Shown here in pieces: positions 38,520 to 47,671 of a stretch of 64,000 nt of DNA (its first letter is position 1; every line of letters starts with the position of its first letter). The stretch comes from Mycolicibacterium thermoresistibile (GTDB lineage Bacteria > Actinomycetota > Actinomycetes > Mycobacteriales > Mycobacteriaceae). A program made the position numbers and the translations under genes. A model generated the notes under the pieces. It did not search any database, was not told the DNA's origin, and was given only the letters and a program-made list of their open reading frames with translations. The DNA lies in NCBI RefSeq assembly GCF_900187065.1, contig NZ_LT906483.1, positions 1,426,001 to 1,490,000 of the forward strand, written 5' to 3'.

Positions 38520-39926
38520 TCACAGCACCACGACACCCTCGGCGACGCCGATGGCCCGCAGGTCGCGGTACCACCGTTCGACCGGGTGTTCCTTGGTGTA
38601 ACCGTGGCCGCCGAGCAGCTGCACGCCGTCCAGTCCGATCCGCATCCCCTTGTCGGTGGCGAACCGCTTGGCCAGCGCCGCTTCCCGGATGAACGGCATA
38701 CCCTGCTCGGCCCGGGACGCGCCGCGCCAGGTGATCAGCCGTAGCCCGTCGAGTTCGATCGCGATGTCGGCGGTCATGAACGCGACCGCCTGTCGGTGGG
38801 CGATCGGCTCGCCGAAGGCGTGACGCTCCTTGACGTAGGGCACCACATAGTCGAGCACCGCGTGGCTGGTGCCGACGGCGAGCGCGGCCCAGCCCAGGCG
38901 GGCCAGCGCGACCGCCTCCGAGTAGTTCTGGTCGTGCTCCTGCTCGGAGACGTCCTCGCCGAGGCGCGCGCTCAGCGGCACGGTGACGTTGTCGAGCTGG
39001 AGCCGGCCCAGCGCGGCGGGGCGCAGACCCATGCTGGGGTCGGCCTTCACCGACAGCCCGGCGGTGTCGGATTCGACGATGAACAACGTCGGCCGGCCGC
39101 TCAGTTGCGCGCCGACGATGAACAGTTCGGCATCGGCCGCGGCGGGCACCAGCGACTTGACCCCGTGGAGCCGGTAGCCGCTGGGCGTGCGCACCGCCGT
39201 GGTCTTGAGCATGGTCGGGTCGAACAGCGGCTGCGGTTCGGCGATCACCACAGCGGACTGGGGCACGTTCTCGCCGGCGTACTCGGGCAGGTAGGTGGCC
39301 TGCTGATCGGCGCTGCCCCAGTGGGTGAGCGCCGCCGCGACGCCACCCGGCGCCAGGATCGGCAGGGCCAGGCCCATATCGCCGTACGCCAGCGCCTCGG
39401 CGACCAGCGCGCTGGTCACGGTGCTGCGGTGGGCGGCGATACCGTCGAAGTTCTCCGGGATGTTCAGCGCCGTGATGCCGAGCTCAGCGGCCTTGCCCAT
39501 CAGGTCGGCGGGAAACCTGGCCGCGTCGTCGGCCTCCCGCGCCGCGGGGCGCAGGACCTCCTTGGCGAATTCGCTGACCGTGTCGACGATCATCTGCTGC
39601 TCGTCGTCGGGGGTCAGGTCGAAGTAATCCGAACCGCTCGGCTTGAGCCGGGTCGGCTCCCCGCGCAGCCCCTGTACCCGCTTGAACTGGCGGGTGGCGG
39701 CGCCGGCGGTGGAGAACGCGGTCTTGACGCCGTAGCGCAACGCCCGGTTGAGCGGGTCGCGCAGGTTGTACTTGTCCAGGAATTCTTGGCCAACCAAGGG
39801 CGTGATCAGCGCCAATCCGATATCGGTCGCTGTCCGCTTGTGGCGCTGCAGGCCGACGGCACTTTCCGGGCCGGTCCGCTTGCGGCGCGGTGTGGATCCG
39901 TTCGTGGACGGCAGGGTATTGGTCAT
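38520..39926 (-). CDS. fadE24: acyl-CoA dehydrogenase FadE24
   Basis: 468 residues, the same length as Rv3139. A ~90-residue N-terminal extension (PRRKRTGPESAVGLQRHKR) precedes the dehydrogenase fold (FDLTPDDEQQMIVDTVSEFAKEVL). The C-terminus ends GYTKEHPVERWYRDLRAIGVAEGVVVL, lacking the usual EGT-Q motif, so it may be the non-catalytic half of a FadE23/24 complex. The ATG at 39926 was chosen over 39962 by length match. The promoter carries the inverted repeat at 39968-39987. Confidence 0.92.
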   Translation of the reverse strand: MTNTLPSTNGSTPRRKRTGPESAVGLQRHKRTATDIGLALITPLVGQEFLDKYNLRDPLNRALRYGVKTAFSTAGAATRQFKRVQGLRGEPTRLKPSGSDYFDLTPDDEQQMIVDTVSEFAKEVLRPAAREADDAARFPADLMGKAAELGITALNIPENFDGIAAHRSTVTSALVAEALAYGDMGLALPILAPGGVAAALTHWGSADQQATYLPEYAGENVPQSAVVIAEPQPLFDPTMLKTTAVRTPSGYRLHGVKSLVPAAADAELFIVGAQLSGRPTLFIVESDTAGLSVKADPSMGLRPAALGRLQLDNVTVPLSARLGEDVSEQEHDQNYSEAVALARLGWAALAVGTSHAVLDYVVPYVKERHAFGEPIAHRQAVAFMTADIAIELDGLRLITWRGASRAEQGMPFIREAALAKRFATDKGMRIGLDGVQLLGGHGYTKEHPVERWYRDLRAIGVAEGVVVL

Positions 39927-39967
39927 TTCAGCAGCCTCGCATGGTAGGGGCGGTGCAACCACAACCT

Positions 39968-39987
39968 ATCTTACTCCAAAGTAAGAT
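39968..39987 (-). promoter_or_regulatory. palindromic operator and -10 of the fadE24 operon
   Basis: ATCTTACT-N4-AGTAAGAT is a perfect 8-bp inverted repeat 42 nt upstream of fadE24. On the minus strand its downstream arm contains TAAGAT, a good -10 hexamer, so a bound regulator would cover the promoter. The size and symmetry suit a TetR-type protein; none is encoded adjacent to this operon. Confidence 0.65.
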
Positions 39988-40073
39988 CGGCAGCCGCTGT
40001 AACCAAGTTCACAGTCCGGCGCCGCCCTCACGGGCCGCCACAGGATTTGCTGGGTCGCCGGATCGGGCCGCAC

Positions 40074-40886
40074 TCAGACGCCGCGCAGATGCGCGAGCAC
40101 CGCATTGTGCAGCCGGCCGTTGGTCGCCACCGCGCTGCCGCCGTGCGGGCCGGGTGCGCCCTCCAGGTTGGTGAACGTGCCGCCGGCCTCGCGCACCAGG
40201 ATGTCCAGCGCCGCGAGGTCCCACAGCGACACCTCGGGTTCGGTGGCGATGTCCACGGCGCCCTCGGCGAGCAGGCAGTACGAGAAGAAGTCGCCGAAAC
40301 CCCGCACCCGCCACACGGTGTCGGTCAGATCGATGAAGCGGTCCCGGAGTTTGCGCACCGCCCAGCCGGACAAGCTGGAGAACGACAGGCTGGCCGATTC
40401 CAGATCCGACACCGACGACACCGAGATCCGGCGCGGGACGTCGTCGCCCACCACCACGTGTGCCCCCTGTCCGGCGGCGGCGTACCAGCGTCGCTGCAGG
40501 GCGGGGGCGCTGACCACGCCGACCGTCGGCACCCCGTCCTGCAGCAGGGCGATCAGCGTCGCCCACACCGGCACTCCGCGGACGAAATTCTTGGTGCCGT
40601 CGATCGGATCGATGATCCACTGTCGCCCACTGAAAACCGTTGCGCCGCCGAATTCCTCACCCAGAATCGGATCGTCCGGCCGCTGCTGGGCCAGGGTGCC
40701 GCGCAGGATCCGCTCCACCGACCGGTCGGCGTCGGAGACCGGGGTCAGATCCGGTTTGGTCTCGACGTGCAGATCCAGCGAGCCGAACCGGTCCCTGGTC
40801 ACCACATCGGCCTGATCGGCCAGCAGCAGCGCAAGTGCCAGATCGTCGTCACGGATGTCGGGGGCGTCATCGGGGACCGCAGTCAT
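40074..40886 (-). CDS. hisN: histidinol-phosphatase, inositol-monophosphatase family
   Basis: 270 residues. Metal-site motifs of the IMPase family: GEEFG at 76-80, the signature [17 protein letters not shown] at 90-106 (Asp93, Asp96), and [17 protein letters not shown] near 225. Gene order beside fadE24 matches Rv3137, which has been characterised as the histidinol-phosphate phosphatase HisN. It hydrolyses L-histidinol phosphate in histidine synthesis. The ATG at 40886 has TAGGAC (40894-40899) 7 nt upstream, indicating a leaderless transcript. Confidence 0.92.
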   Translation of the reverse strand: MTAVPDDAPDIRDDDLALALLLADQADVVTRDRFGSLDLHVETKPDLTPVSDADRSVERILRGTLAQQRPDDPILGEEFGGATVFSGRQWIIDPIDGTKNFVRGVPVWATLIALLQDGVPTVGVVSAPALQRRWYAAAGQGAHVVVGDDVPRRISVSSVSDLESASLSFSSLSGWAVRKLRDRFIDLTDTVWRVRGFGDFFSYCLLAEGAVDIATEPEVSLWDLAALDILVREAGGTFTNLEGAPGPHGGSAVATNGRLHNAVLAHLRGV

Positions 40887-40909
40887 GTCAGCAGTCCTAC
40901 CATGTCGGT
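40887..40909. promoter_or_regulatory. overlapping divergent leaderless promoters
   Basis: The 23-nt gap holds both promoters: TACCAT (40898-40903) 6 nt before the rightward GTG, and on the other strand TAGGAC (40894-40899) 7 nt before the hisN ATG. The two -10 boxes overlap by two bases, so the two polymerases must compete. Confidence 0.55.
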
Positions 40910-41266
40910 GTGTGGGAACTCGCCGTGCTGATGCTGCTGATCGGGGCCATCGTGGTGCTGGCGGCGCCGTGGATCCGGCGGCGCGCCGGGATCCGCGGCG
41001 ACGATGTCGCGCACGGCACCCTGCTGGTCACCGGGGTCAGCCCGCGGCCGGACGGTGTCACCGGTGAGCAGTTCGTCACCATCACCGGTGTGATCAACGG
41101 GCCCACCGTCAACGAGCACGTGGTGTATCAGCGGATGGCCGTGGACGTCGAACAGTGGCCGACCATGGGCCAGCTGATCCCGGTGGTGTACTCGGCGCGG
41201 AATCCGGACAACTGGCACTTCGCCCCGCCGGAGACCCCGGAGTCAACCGTGTCCGACCCGCAGTAG
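40910..41266 (+). CDS. small single-helix membrane protein, unknown function
   Basis: 118 residues. One N-terminal transmembrane helix ([19 protein letters not shown], residues ~3-20) is followed by basic WIRRRAG and a soluble beta-rich domain ([27 protein letters not shown]). I do not recognise a family; the soluble part resembles an OB-like or DUF3592-type membrane-associated domain only loosely. The GTG at 40910 is set by the -10 box 6 nt upstream. Its 3' end overlaps the convergent fprA by 24 nt. Confidence 0.75.
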   Translation: MWELAVLMLLIGAIVVLAAPWIRRRAGIRGDDVAHGTLLVTGVSPRPDGVTGEQFVTITGVINGPTVNEHVVYQRMAVDVEQWPTMGQLIPVVYSARNPDNWHFAPPETPESTVSDPQ

Positions 41267-42610
41267 CTCCGCCACGCTGGCCAGCTTGACCCGCGGCCGG
41301 CCGCACTGTTGACCGGCGCCGCGTTCATGCTCGTCGATGACGTTCCAGTGGTCGGCGGTGACCAGCTTCGGCTGGCGGCTCGACAGCCAGGCGGCCAGTT
41401 CGTCGTGGTGGTCCGGGCCGAAATCGGCCAGCTCGGCGTCTCGCAGATCGGCCAGCAGGGTGTCGACGGTGTCCTGGGAGTCCTTCTTGTTGCTGCCGAT
41501 CACCCCGGACGGCCCGCGCTTGATCCAGCCCACCACGTATTCGTTGCGGCTGCCCTCGATCCGTCCGTCGGTGTGCGGAATGGTGCCGGACCGCTCGTCG
41601 AACGGCAGGCCCGGGGTGGGCAGACCGCGGTAACCGATCGCGCGCACCACCAGCTGGGCCGGCAACTCCTCCCGGGCCCCGGTGTCCTTGGCGACGATGC
41701 GGCCGGTGGCGTCGCTGACCAGTTCGTTGCGGCCCAGCACGATCGACTGCACCCGGCCGTCGCCGCGGATCTCGATCGGTGAGGTCCGGAACCGGAACAC
41801 GATGCGCCGGGGCGCCCCGCGCACCCCCTGCTCCGCGTAGCCCCGCAGCACCTTCACGTTCTGCTTGACCGTCTTGCCGGCGGCCTCCAGGTCCTCGTCG
41901 GTGATGTCGGCGAAGTCGGCCGGGTCGACCACCACGTCGACGTCGGCCAACCCCTCCAGCGCACCGAGCTCGCGCAGCTCCAACGTGGTGAAGGTGGCCT
42001 GCAGCGGGCCGCGCCGGCCGACGATCACCACCTCCTCGATGCCGCGGGACCGCAGCGCCTCCAAGGCGTGGTCGGCGATGTCGGTCTTGGCCAGCGCCTC
42101 GGGATCGGTGACCAGGATCCGGGCCACGTCCAGCGCGACGTTGCCGTTGCCGATCACCACCGCCCGGCCGCCGGACAGGTCCGGGTCGATGTTCTCGAAG
42201 TGCGGGTGCGCGTTGTACCAGCCGACGAAGTCCACCGCCGCGACGCTGCCCGGCAGCTCCTCGCCGGGGATGTTCAGCGCGCGGTCGGCCTGGGTGCCGA
42301 TCGCGTAGATCACCGCGTCGTAGCGTTCGGCCAGTTCGTCGGGCCGGACATGGTCACCGACGGTGATGTTGCCGAAGAACCGGAACCGGGGGTCGGCCGC
42401 CACCTTCTCGAACTGGGCGCTGATCGACTTGATCTTGGGATGGTCGGGGGCGACGCCCGAGCGCACCAGCCCCCACGGTGTCGGCAGCATCTCCAGCATG
42501 TCCACCCGCACGTCCCGCCCTTCGGCGGAATCGGCGGATTTCAGCAGCGATGCCGCTGCGAAGAAACCGGAGGGACCTGAACCGACGATCGCTACCTGCA
42601 ATGGACGCAT
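41243..42610 (-). CDS. fprA: NADPH-ferredoxin reductase FprA
   Basis: 455 residues, close to the 456 of Rv3106. An adrenodoxin-reductase-like flavoenzyme: FAD loop VAIVGSGPSGFFAAASLL at 6-23, MLPTPWGLVRSGVAPDHPKIK near 45, and the NADPH loop VVIGNGNVALDVARIL near 158. The C-terminal GWIKRGPSGVIGSNKKDS is family-typical. It passes electrons from NADPH to ferredoxins that feed cytochromes P450. The ATG at 42610 follows AGGAAAG. It is divergent from prfB, as in other mycobacteria. Confidence 0.96.
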   Translation of the reverse strand: MRPLQVAIVGSGPSGFFAAASLLKSADSAEGRDVRVDMLEMLPTPWGLVRSGVAPDHPKIKSISAQFEKVAADPRFRFFGNITVGDHVRPDELAERYDAVIYAIGTQADRALNIPGEELPGSVAAVDFVGWYNAHPHFENIDPDLSGGRAVVIGNGNVALDVARILVTDPEALAKTDIADHALEALRSRGIEEVVIVGRRGPLQATFTTLELRELGALEGLADVDVVVDPADFADITDEDLEAAGKTVKQNVKVLRGYAEQGVRGAPRRIVFRFRTSPIEIRGDGRVQSIVLGRNELVSDATGRIVAKDTGAREELPAQLVVRAIGYRGLPTPGLPFDERSGTIPHTDGRIEGSRNEYVVGWIKRGPSGVIGSNKKDSQDTVDTLLADLRDAELADFGPDHHDELAAWLSSRQPKLVTADHWNVIDEHERGAGQQCGRPRVKLASVAELLRVGHG

Positions 42611-42689
42611 ACCGGCTTTCCTGATAAGCATCGAGTCACCGCCCGGCGGCGCGCAGAGGGCTGTCGCGGCGCCGCCCGGCTGAATACGC

Positions 42690-42707
42690 CTCCGATGCTA
42701 GTCGGAG
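42690..42707. promoter_or_regulatory. inverted repeat in the fprA-prfB gap
   Basis: CTCCGA-N6-TCGGAG is a perfect 6-bp inverted repeat in the middle of the 163-nt divergent region. It could be an operator for either gene or a small hairpin. No T run follows, so it is not a terminator. Confidence 0.35.
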
Positions 42708-42759
42708 TGCTGTTCGGACTCTGCTGATCGGCGGCAACCCACGCGATCCGGTAGGTGAG

Positions 42760-42765
42760 TACGCT
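42760..42765 (+). promoter_or_regulatory. leaderless -10 box of prfB
   Basis: TACGCT matches TANNNT and ends 8 nt before the GTG of prfB, leaving no room for a Shine-Dalgarno. Transcription should start at or next to the GTG. Confidence 0.55.
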
Positions 42766-42773
42766 GAACTTCC

Positions 42774-43901
42774 GTGGATCCCGACCGCCAAGCCGAAATC
42801 GCCGCCCTCGACGCCACCCTCACCACGGTGGAGCGGGTGCTCGATGTCGAAGGGCTGCGTAACCGCATCCAGAAGCTCGAACAGGAGGCCTCCGATCCCG
42901 AGCTGTGGAACGACCAGGCCAACGCCCAGCGGGTGACCAGCGAGCTGTCCCACGCGCAGGGGGAGCTGCGCCGGGTCGAGGAGCTGCGCCGCCGCGTGGA
43001 CGATCTGCCCGTCCTCTACGAACTGGCCGCCGAGGAGGCCGGCGAGGACGGCGACTCGCTCGCCGAGGCCGACGAGGAACTCGAGGCGCTCAAGGCCGAG
43101 ATCGAGGCGCTGGAGGTGCGCACCCTGCTGTCCGGGGAGTACGACGAGCGGGAGGCGCTGGTCACGATCCGGGCCGGGGCCGGCGGGGTGGACGCGGCGG
43201 ACTGGGCGGAGATGCTGATGCGGATGTACATCCGCTGGGCCGAGAAGCACGGTTATCCGGTCGAGGTGTACGACATCTCCTACGCCGAGGAGGCCGGGAT
43301 CAAGAGCGCCACCTTCGCGGTGAAGGCGCCGTTCGCGTACGGCACGCTGTCGGTCGAGCAGGGCACCCACCGGCTGGTGCGGATCAGCCCGTTCGACAAC
43401 CAGAGCCGCCGGCAGACGTCGTTCGCCGAGGTCGAGGTGCTGCCGGTGGTGGAGACCACCGACCACATCGACATCCCGGAGAGCGACGTGCGGGTCGACG
43501 TGTACCGGTCCAGCGGCCCGGGCGGTCAGTCGGTGAACACCACCGACTCGGCGGTGCGGCTCACCCACATCCCCACCGGGATCGTGGTGACCTGCCAGAA
43601 CGAGAAGTCGCAGCTGCAGAACAAGCTCTCCGCGATGCGGGTGCTGCAGGCCAAGCTGCTGGAACTCAAACGGCAGGAACAGCGCGCCGAACTCGACGCG
43701 CTCAAGGGTGACGGCGGCAGCTCGTGGGGCAACCAGATGCGGTCCTACGTGCTGCACCCCTACCAGATGGTGAAGGATCTCCGCACCGAGTACGAGGTCG
43801 GCAACCCGTCCGCCGTCCTCGACGGGGAGATCGACGGATTCCTCGAGGCCGGGATCCGGTGGCGCAACCGGCGCGACGCCGAAGTGACCGCCGAGAAGTA
43901 G
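42774..43901 (+). CDS. prfB: peptide chain release factor 2
   Basis: 375 residues. The stop-codon recognition tripeptide is SPF at 205-207 ([15 protein letters not shown]), which specifies RF2 (UGA and UAA). The catalytic GGQ is at 250-252 ([17 protein letters not shown]). The N-terminal domain is helical and acidic. Unlike E. coli prfB there is no in-frame UGA or programmed frameshift; the frame is continuous from a GTG. It is followed by the MscS, ftsE, ftsX, smpB run on the same strand. Confidence 0.97.
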   Translation: MDPDRQAEIAALDATLTTVERVLDVEGLRNRIQKLEQEASDPELWNDQANAQRVTSELSHAQGELRRVEELRRRVDDLPVLYELAAEEAGEDGDSLAEADEELEALKAEIEALEVRTLLSGEYDEREALVTIRAGAGGVDAADWAEMLMRMYIRWAEKHGYPVEVYDISYAEEAGIKSATFAVKAPFAYGTLSVEQGTHRLVRISPFDNQSRRQTSFAEVEVLPVVETTDHIDIPESDVRVDVYRSSGPGGQSVNTTDSAVRLTHIPTGIVVTCQNEKSQLQNKLSAMRVLQAKLLELKRQEQRAELDALKGDGGSSWGNQMRSYVLHPYQMVKDLRTEYEVGNPSAVLDGEIDGFLEAGIRWRNRRDAEVTAEK

Positions 43902-43940
43902 CCGACAGGCACCGGCCCCGAACCAGCCGCCGAGACGCAG

Positions 43941-44921
43941 ATGACGAACAGCAGCTACCTGGCCTTCAGCGCCGCCGACGCCTGGCACGCGTTCTGGCAC
44001 GGTCAGGTCGGCGCCTGGATTCTGACCAAGGGTCTGCGGGTCATGCTGCTGCTGATCGGCGCCGTGCTCGCGGCCCGGTTCATCAACTGGGCGGCGATGC
44101 GGGTGACCAGCCGGCTGGAGGCGCAGAGCGGGGACGCCCTGGTGCGGTCCGAGGCGACCAAGCACCGGCAGGCGGTCGCCTCGGTGATCTCCTGGGTGTC
44201 CATCGTGCTGTTGTTCGTCGTGGTCGCGGTGCAGATCACCAACGAACTCGACATCCCGGTCAGCTCGCTGGTGGCGCCCGCGGCGGTGCTCGGCGCCGCG
44301 CTCGGTTTCGGGGCCCAGAAGCTGGTGCAGGATCTGCTCGCCGGGTTCTTCATCATCACCGAGCGCCAGTACGGATTCGGCGACCTGGTGCAGTTGAGCA
44401 TGCTGGGCGCCCCCGAGGAGGCCGTCGGAACCGTCGAGGAGGTCACCCTGCGGGTGACCAAACTGCGCACCGCCGACGGTGAGGTCTACACCGTCCCGAA
44501 CGGCAACATCGTGCGGTCGCTGAACATGTCCAAGGACTGGGCGCGAGCGGTGGTGGACATCCCGGTGCCGGTGACCGCCGACCTCAACCGGGTCAACGAG
44601 GTGCTGCACGAGGTCGGCGATGCGTCCATGGACGACCCGGTGCTCAAGGATCTGCTGCTGGACCAGCCGTCGCTGATGGGGGTGGAGAGCATCGGGCTGG
44701 ACAACGTCAACCTGCGCATGGTGGCGCGCACCCTGCCCGGTAAGCAGTACGACGCGGGTCGCCGGTTGCGGGTGCTGGTGGTGCGGGCCCTCGGGCGGGC
44801 CGGCGTGGTCACCCCGACCGAGGCGATGCCGACGGTCGGCGGACTGCCCCAGACGGCCGCCACCGGTGGCCGTGCGCCGGAGGAACCGCCGCCCGACCAG
44901 GCGCCCGAAAGGGAGCGGTGA
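43941..44921 (+). CDS. MscS-family mechanosensitive channel
   Basis: 326 residues. Two or three N-terminal helices (VMLLLIGAVLAARFINWA; VASVISWVSIVLLFVVVAV), then the pore-lining TM3 VAPAAVLGAALGFGAQKLVQDLLAGFFIITE, whose Ala/Gly pattern LGAALGFGAQKLVQD is the MscS hallmark. A cytoplasmic beta domain with TVEEVTLRVTKLRTADGEVYTVPNGNI follows. It releases solutes when the membrane is stretched. It lies 39 nt after prfB and 3 nt before the Pro/Thr-rich gene, matching Rv3104c. Confidence 0.9.
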   Translation: MTNSSYLAFSAADAWHAFWHGQVGAWILTKGLRVMLLLIGAVLAARFINWAAMRVTSRLEAQSGDALVRSEATKHRQAVASVISWVSIVLLFVVVAVQITNELDIPVSSLVAPAAVLGAALGFGAQKLVQDLLAGFFIITERQYGFGDLVQLSMLGAPEEAVGTVEEVTLRVTKLRTADGEVYTVPNGNIVRSLNMSKDWARAVVDIPVPVTADLNRVNEVLHEVGDASMDDPVLKDLLLDQPSLMGVESIGLDNVNLRMVARTLPGKQYDAGRRLRVLVVRALGRAGVVTPTEAMPTVGGLPQTAATGGRAPEEPPPDQAPERER

Positions 44922-44924
44922 GTC

Positions 44925-45437
44925 ATGCCCGACCGCAGACTGCGCATTCCCGGCCGGCTGTTCGGGGGGCGGATCCGCACCTCCACGGTGGCGCTGATCG
45001 CCGCGTTCATCGGGCTGGTCTGGCTGGATCAGGTCTACGAACCGCCGCCGCCGCCGGAACCCGTCCAGCAGTGGGTGCCACCCGGTTTCGTGCCCAACCC
45101 GGACTACACCTGGGTGCCCCGCACCGCGGTGCGTCGGCCGCCCACCACCGAATCCGAGCCCACGACCACCACAACCACCACCACGACCCCGCCCGCCGAC
45201 ACGCCGACGACCACTCCGCCCGCCGTCACCACGCCCGAGGAGCCGACGACGACCGTCATCGATCCGGACGGGCCCGGCCTGCTGCCGCCCACCACGGTCA
45301 CCGAGACGGACCGGCCCGACCTGGGGGCGCCGCCGACCCCGTGGGGACCGCCGACGACGACCACCGCGCCGGCATTCGGGCCGGGGCAGCAGCCGCAGAA
45401 CCAGCCGCCCGGCGCGGCTCGGCCACCCGGTGGCTGA
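44925..45437 (+). CDS. proline/threonine-rich single-pass membrane protein
   Basis: 170 residues, resembling Rv3103c by position and composition. One transmembrane helix near 20-37 (TSTVALIAAFIGLVWLDQVY) is followed by PPPPPEPVQQWVPPGFVPNPDY. The rest is a low-complexity Thr/Pro tail (residues ~75-170) that probably spans the cell wall. No enzymatic domain is visible. Its place just before ftsE-ftsX suggests an envelope or division role, but that is inference. Confidence 0.75.
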   Translation: MPDRRLRIPGRLFGGRIRTSTVALIAAFIGLVWLDQVYEPPPPPEPVQQWVPPGFVPNPDYTWVPRTAVRRPPTTESEPTTTTTTTTTPPADTPTTTPPAVTTPEEPTTTVIDPDGPGLLPPTTVTETDRPDLGAPPTPWGPPTTTTAPAFGPGQQPQNQPPGAARPPGG

Positions 45438-45510
45438 CGTGACGGAATCGGGATCGTACCGCCGGTGCGGCGCGCTGTGGCGCGGCCCGTGGAGCTCCGC
45501 CGCGCACGGC

Positions 45511-45516
45511 TACACT
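45511..45516 (+). promoter_or_regulatory. leaderless -10 box of ftsE
   Basis: TACACT ends 8 nt before the GTG of ftsE, with no Shine-Dalgarno between. The ftsE-ftsX-smpB genes can therefore be transcribed independently of prfB. Confidence 0.55.
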
Positions 45517-45524
45517 GGCGTCCC

Positions 45525-46214
45525 GTGATCACCCTCGACCGCGTCAGCAAGCAGTACAAATCCTCGGCACGCCCGGCGCTCGACAACGTCTCGGTCAAGA
45601 TCGAGAAGGGTGAGTTCGTCTTCCTGATCGGACCGTCCGGGTCGGGGAAATCCACCTTCATGCGGCTGCTGCTCGGTGAGGAACAGCCCACCTCCGGCGA
45701 CATCCGGGTGTCGAAGTTCCACGTCAACAAGCTGCGTGGCCGGCACATCCCGAGCCTGCGGCAGGTGATCGGCTGCGTCTTCCAGGATTTCCGGTTGCTG
45801 CAGCAGAAGACCGTCTTCGAGAACGTGGCGTTCGCCCTGGAGGTGATCGGCAAGCGCCGCGAGGTGATCGACCGGGTGGTGCCCGACGTGCTGGAGATGG
45901 TCGGCCTGTCCGGCAAGGCGAACCGGCTGCCCGCCGAGCTGTCCGGCGGGGAACAGCAGCGGGTGGCTATCGCCCGGGCCTTCGTCAACCGGCCGCTGGT
46001 GCTGCTGGCCGACGAGCCGACCGGCAACCTGGACCCGGAGACCAGCAAGGACATCATGGACCTGCTCGAGCGGATCAACCGCACCGGGACGACGGTGCTG
46101 ATGGCCACCCACGACCACCACATCGTCGACTCGATGCGCCAGCGCGTGGTCGAACTCAGCCTGGGCCGACTCGTCCGCGATGAGCAGCGCGGCATCTACG
46201 GAATGGACCGCTAA
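45525..46214 (+). CDS. ftsE: cell division ATP-binding protein FtsE
   Basis: 229 residues, the mycobacterial length. An ABC ATPase with Walker [10 protein letters not shown] (36-44), signature [15 protein letters not shown] near 140 and Walker [13 protein letters not shown] near 157, then the H-loop [10 protein letters not shown]. With FtsX it forms the complex that activates peptidoglycan hydrolases such as RipC at the septum. The GTG at 45525 fits both the -10 box and family length; a longer upstream frame was rejected. Confidence 0.97.
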   Translation: MITLDRVSKQYKSSARPALDNVSVKIEKGEFVFLIGPSGSGKSTFMRLLLGEEQPTSGDIRVSKFHVNKLRGRHIPSLRQVIGCVFQDFRLLQQKTVFENVAFALEVIGKRREVIDRVVPDVLEMVGLSGKANRLPAELSGGEQQRVAIARAFVNRPLVLLADEPTGNLDPETSKDIMDLLERINRTGTTVLMATHDHHIVDSMRQRVVELSLGRLVRDEQRGIYGMDR

Positions 46215-47108
46215 GTGCGCTTCGGCTTTCTCCTCAACGAGGTTCTGACCGGGTTTCGTCGCAACGTCACCATGACGGTGGCGATGATCCTGACGACCGC
46301 CATCTCCATCGGTCTGTTCGGTGGTGGGCTGCTGGTCCTGCGGCTGGCCGACCACTCCAAGAACATCTATCTGGATCGGGTGGAGAGCCAGGTCTTCCTG
46401 ACCAACGACGTCTCGGCCAACGACCCGACCTGCGACGCCGATCCGTGTCAGGCGTTGCGGGAGCAGATCGAGGCGCGCGACGATGTGCGGTCGGTGCGGT
46501 TCCTCAACCGCGACGCCGCATACGACGACGCCATCAGCAAGTTCCCGCAGTACAAGGACGTCGCCGGGCGGGACGCGTTCCCGGCCTCGTTCATCGTCAA
46601 ACTCCACGATCCCGAGCAGCATCAGCAGTTCGACGAGGCGATGGTCGGCCAGCCCGGGGTGCTCAACGTGCTGAACCAGAAGGAGCTGATCGACCGGCTG
46701 TTCGCGGTGCTCGACGGGTTGAGCAATGCGGCGTTCGCGGTCGCGCTGGTGCAGGCCATCGGGGCGATCCTGTTGATCGCCAACATGGTTCAGGTGGCCG
46801 CCTACACCCGTCGCACCGAGGTGGGCATCATGCGGCTGGTCGGCGCCAGCCGCTGGTACACCCAGCTGCCGTTCCTGGTGGAGGCGATGCTGGCGGCGCT
46901 GATCGGTGTGGTGATCGCGATCATCGGTCTGATCGTGGTCCGGTCGCTGTTCCTGGAGAAAGCGCTCGACCAGTTCTATCAGGCCAACCTGATCGCCCGG
47001 ATCGACTACCTCGACATCGTCTACATCTCGCCGATCCTGTTGGTGGTGGGGGTGGCGATGGCGGGCATCACCGCCTACGTCACCCTGCGGCTCTACGTGC
47101 GGCGGTAG
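46215..47108 (+). CDS. ftsX: cell division transmembrane protein FtsX
   Basis: 297 residues. Helix 1 is at ~20-45 ([19 protein letters not shown]). A ~130-residue extracellular domain with two Cys (CDADPC) follows, then three C-terminal helices of the FtsX permease fold, with [25 protein letters not shown] between. The extracellular domain docks the cell-wall hydrolase partner. GTG start directly abuts the ftsE stop. Confidence 0.96.
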   Translation: MRFGFLLNEVLTGFRRNVTMTVAMILTTAISIGLFGGGLLVLRLADHSKNIYLDRVESQVFLTNDVSANDPTCDADPCQALREQIEARDDVRSVRFLNRDAAYDDAISKFPQYKDVAGRDAFPASFIVKLHDPEQHQQFDEAMVGQPGVLNVLNQKELIDRLFAVLDGLSNAAFAVALVQAIGAILLIANMVQVAAYTRRTEVGIMRLVGASRWYTQLPFLVEAMLAALIGVVIAIIGLIVVRSLFLEKALDQFYQANLIARIDYLDIVYISPILLVVGVAMAGITAYVTLRLYVRR

Positions 47109-47112
47109 CGCG

Positions 47113-47619
47113 ATGGCGAAGAAGGGTGCGAAGCAGGCCGGACCGGCGCGCCCCGGTGGCAGACAGGTGATCGCCACCAACCGCAAGGCCCGGCACAACT
47201 ACACCATCCTCGACACCTACGAGGCCGGGATCGCCCTGGTCGGCACCGAGGTGAAGAGCCTGCGGGAGGGGCACGCCTCGCTGACCGACGCGTTCGCCAC
47301 CATCGACGACGGTGAGGTGTGGCTGCGCAATCTGCACATCCCGGAGTATCACCACGGCACCTGGACGAACCACGCGCCGCGGCGCAACCGCAAGCTGTTG
47401 CTGCACCGCCGCCAGATCGATCAGCTGACCGGCAAGCTGCGCGACGGCAACCTGACGCTGGTGCCGCTCTCGCTGTACTTCAGCGAGGGCAAGGTCAAGG
47501 TGGAGCTGGCGCTGGCCCGCGGTAAGCAGGCCCACGACAAGCGTCAGGACCTGGCCAAACGGGACGCGGAGCGGGAGATCACCCGCGCGCTCGGCCGCCG
47601 TGCCAAGGGCATGCGCTGA
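47113..47619 (+). CDS. smpB: tmRNA-binding protein SmpB
   Basis: 168 residues. The SmpB core begins [35 protein letters not shown] (diagnostic part [17 protein letters not shown]), then [12 protein letters not shown] and the basic tail [20 protein letters not shown]. It binds tmRNA and enters stalled ribosomes. It lies 4 nt after ftsX and about 1 kb before ssrA, as in M. tuberculosis. Confidence 0.97.
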   Translation: MAKKGAKQAGPARPGGRQVIATNRKARHNYTILDTYEAGIALVGTEVKSLREGHASLTDAFATIDDGEVWLRNLHIPEYHHGTWTNHAPRRNRKLLLHRRQIDQLTGKLRDGNLTLVPLSLYFSEGKVKVELALARGKQAHDKRQDLAKRDAEREITRALGRRAKGMR

Positions 47620-47671
47620 TTCGGCCGACCCCGCTGCGCGAGCGCGCCCCGCGCGGGTTACGTTGGCGCCT

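Noticed and set aside
42774..42900. Programmed frameshift in prfB
   Set aside because: No in-frame UGA occurs in the early codons and the frame is continuous, so the E. coli-type autoregulatory frameshift is absent.
42636..44609. A 657-codon minus-strand frame opposite prfB and the MscS gene
   Set aside because: The His/Arg/Gly-rich translation lacks domains; prfB and MscS on the plus strand are certain.
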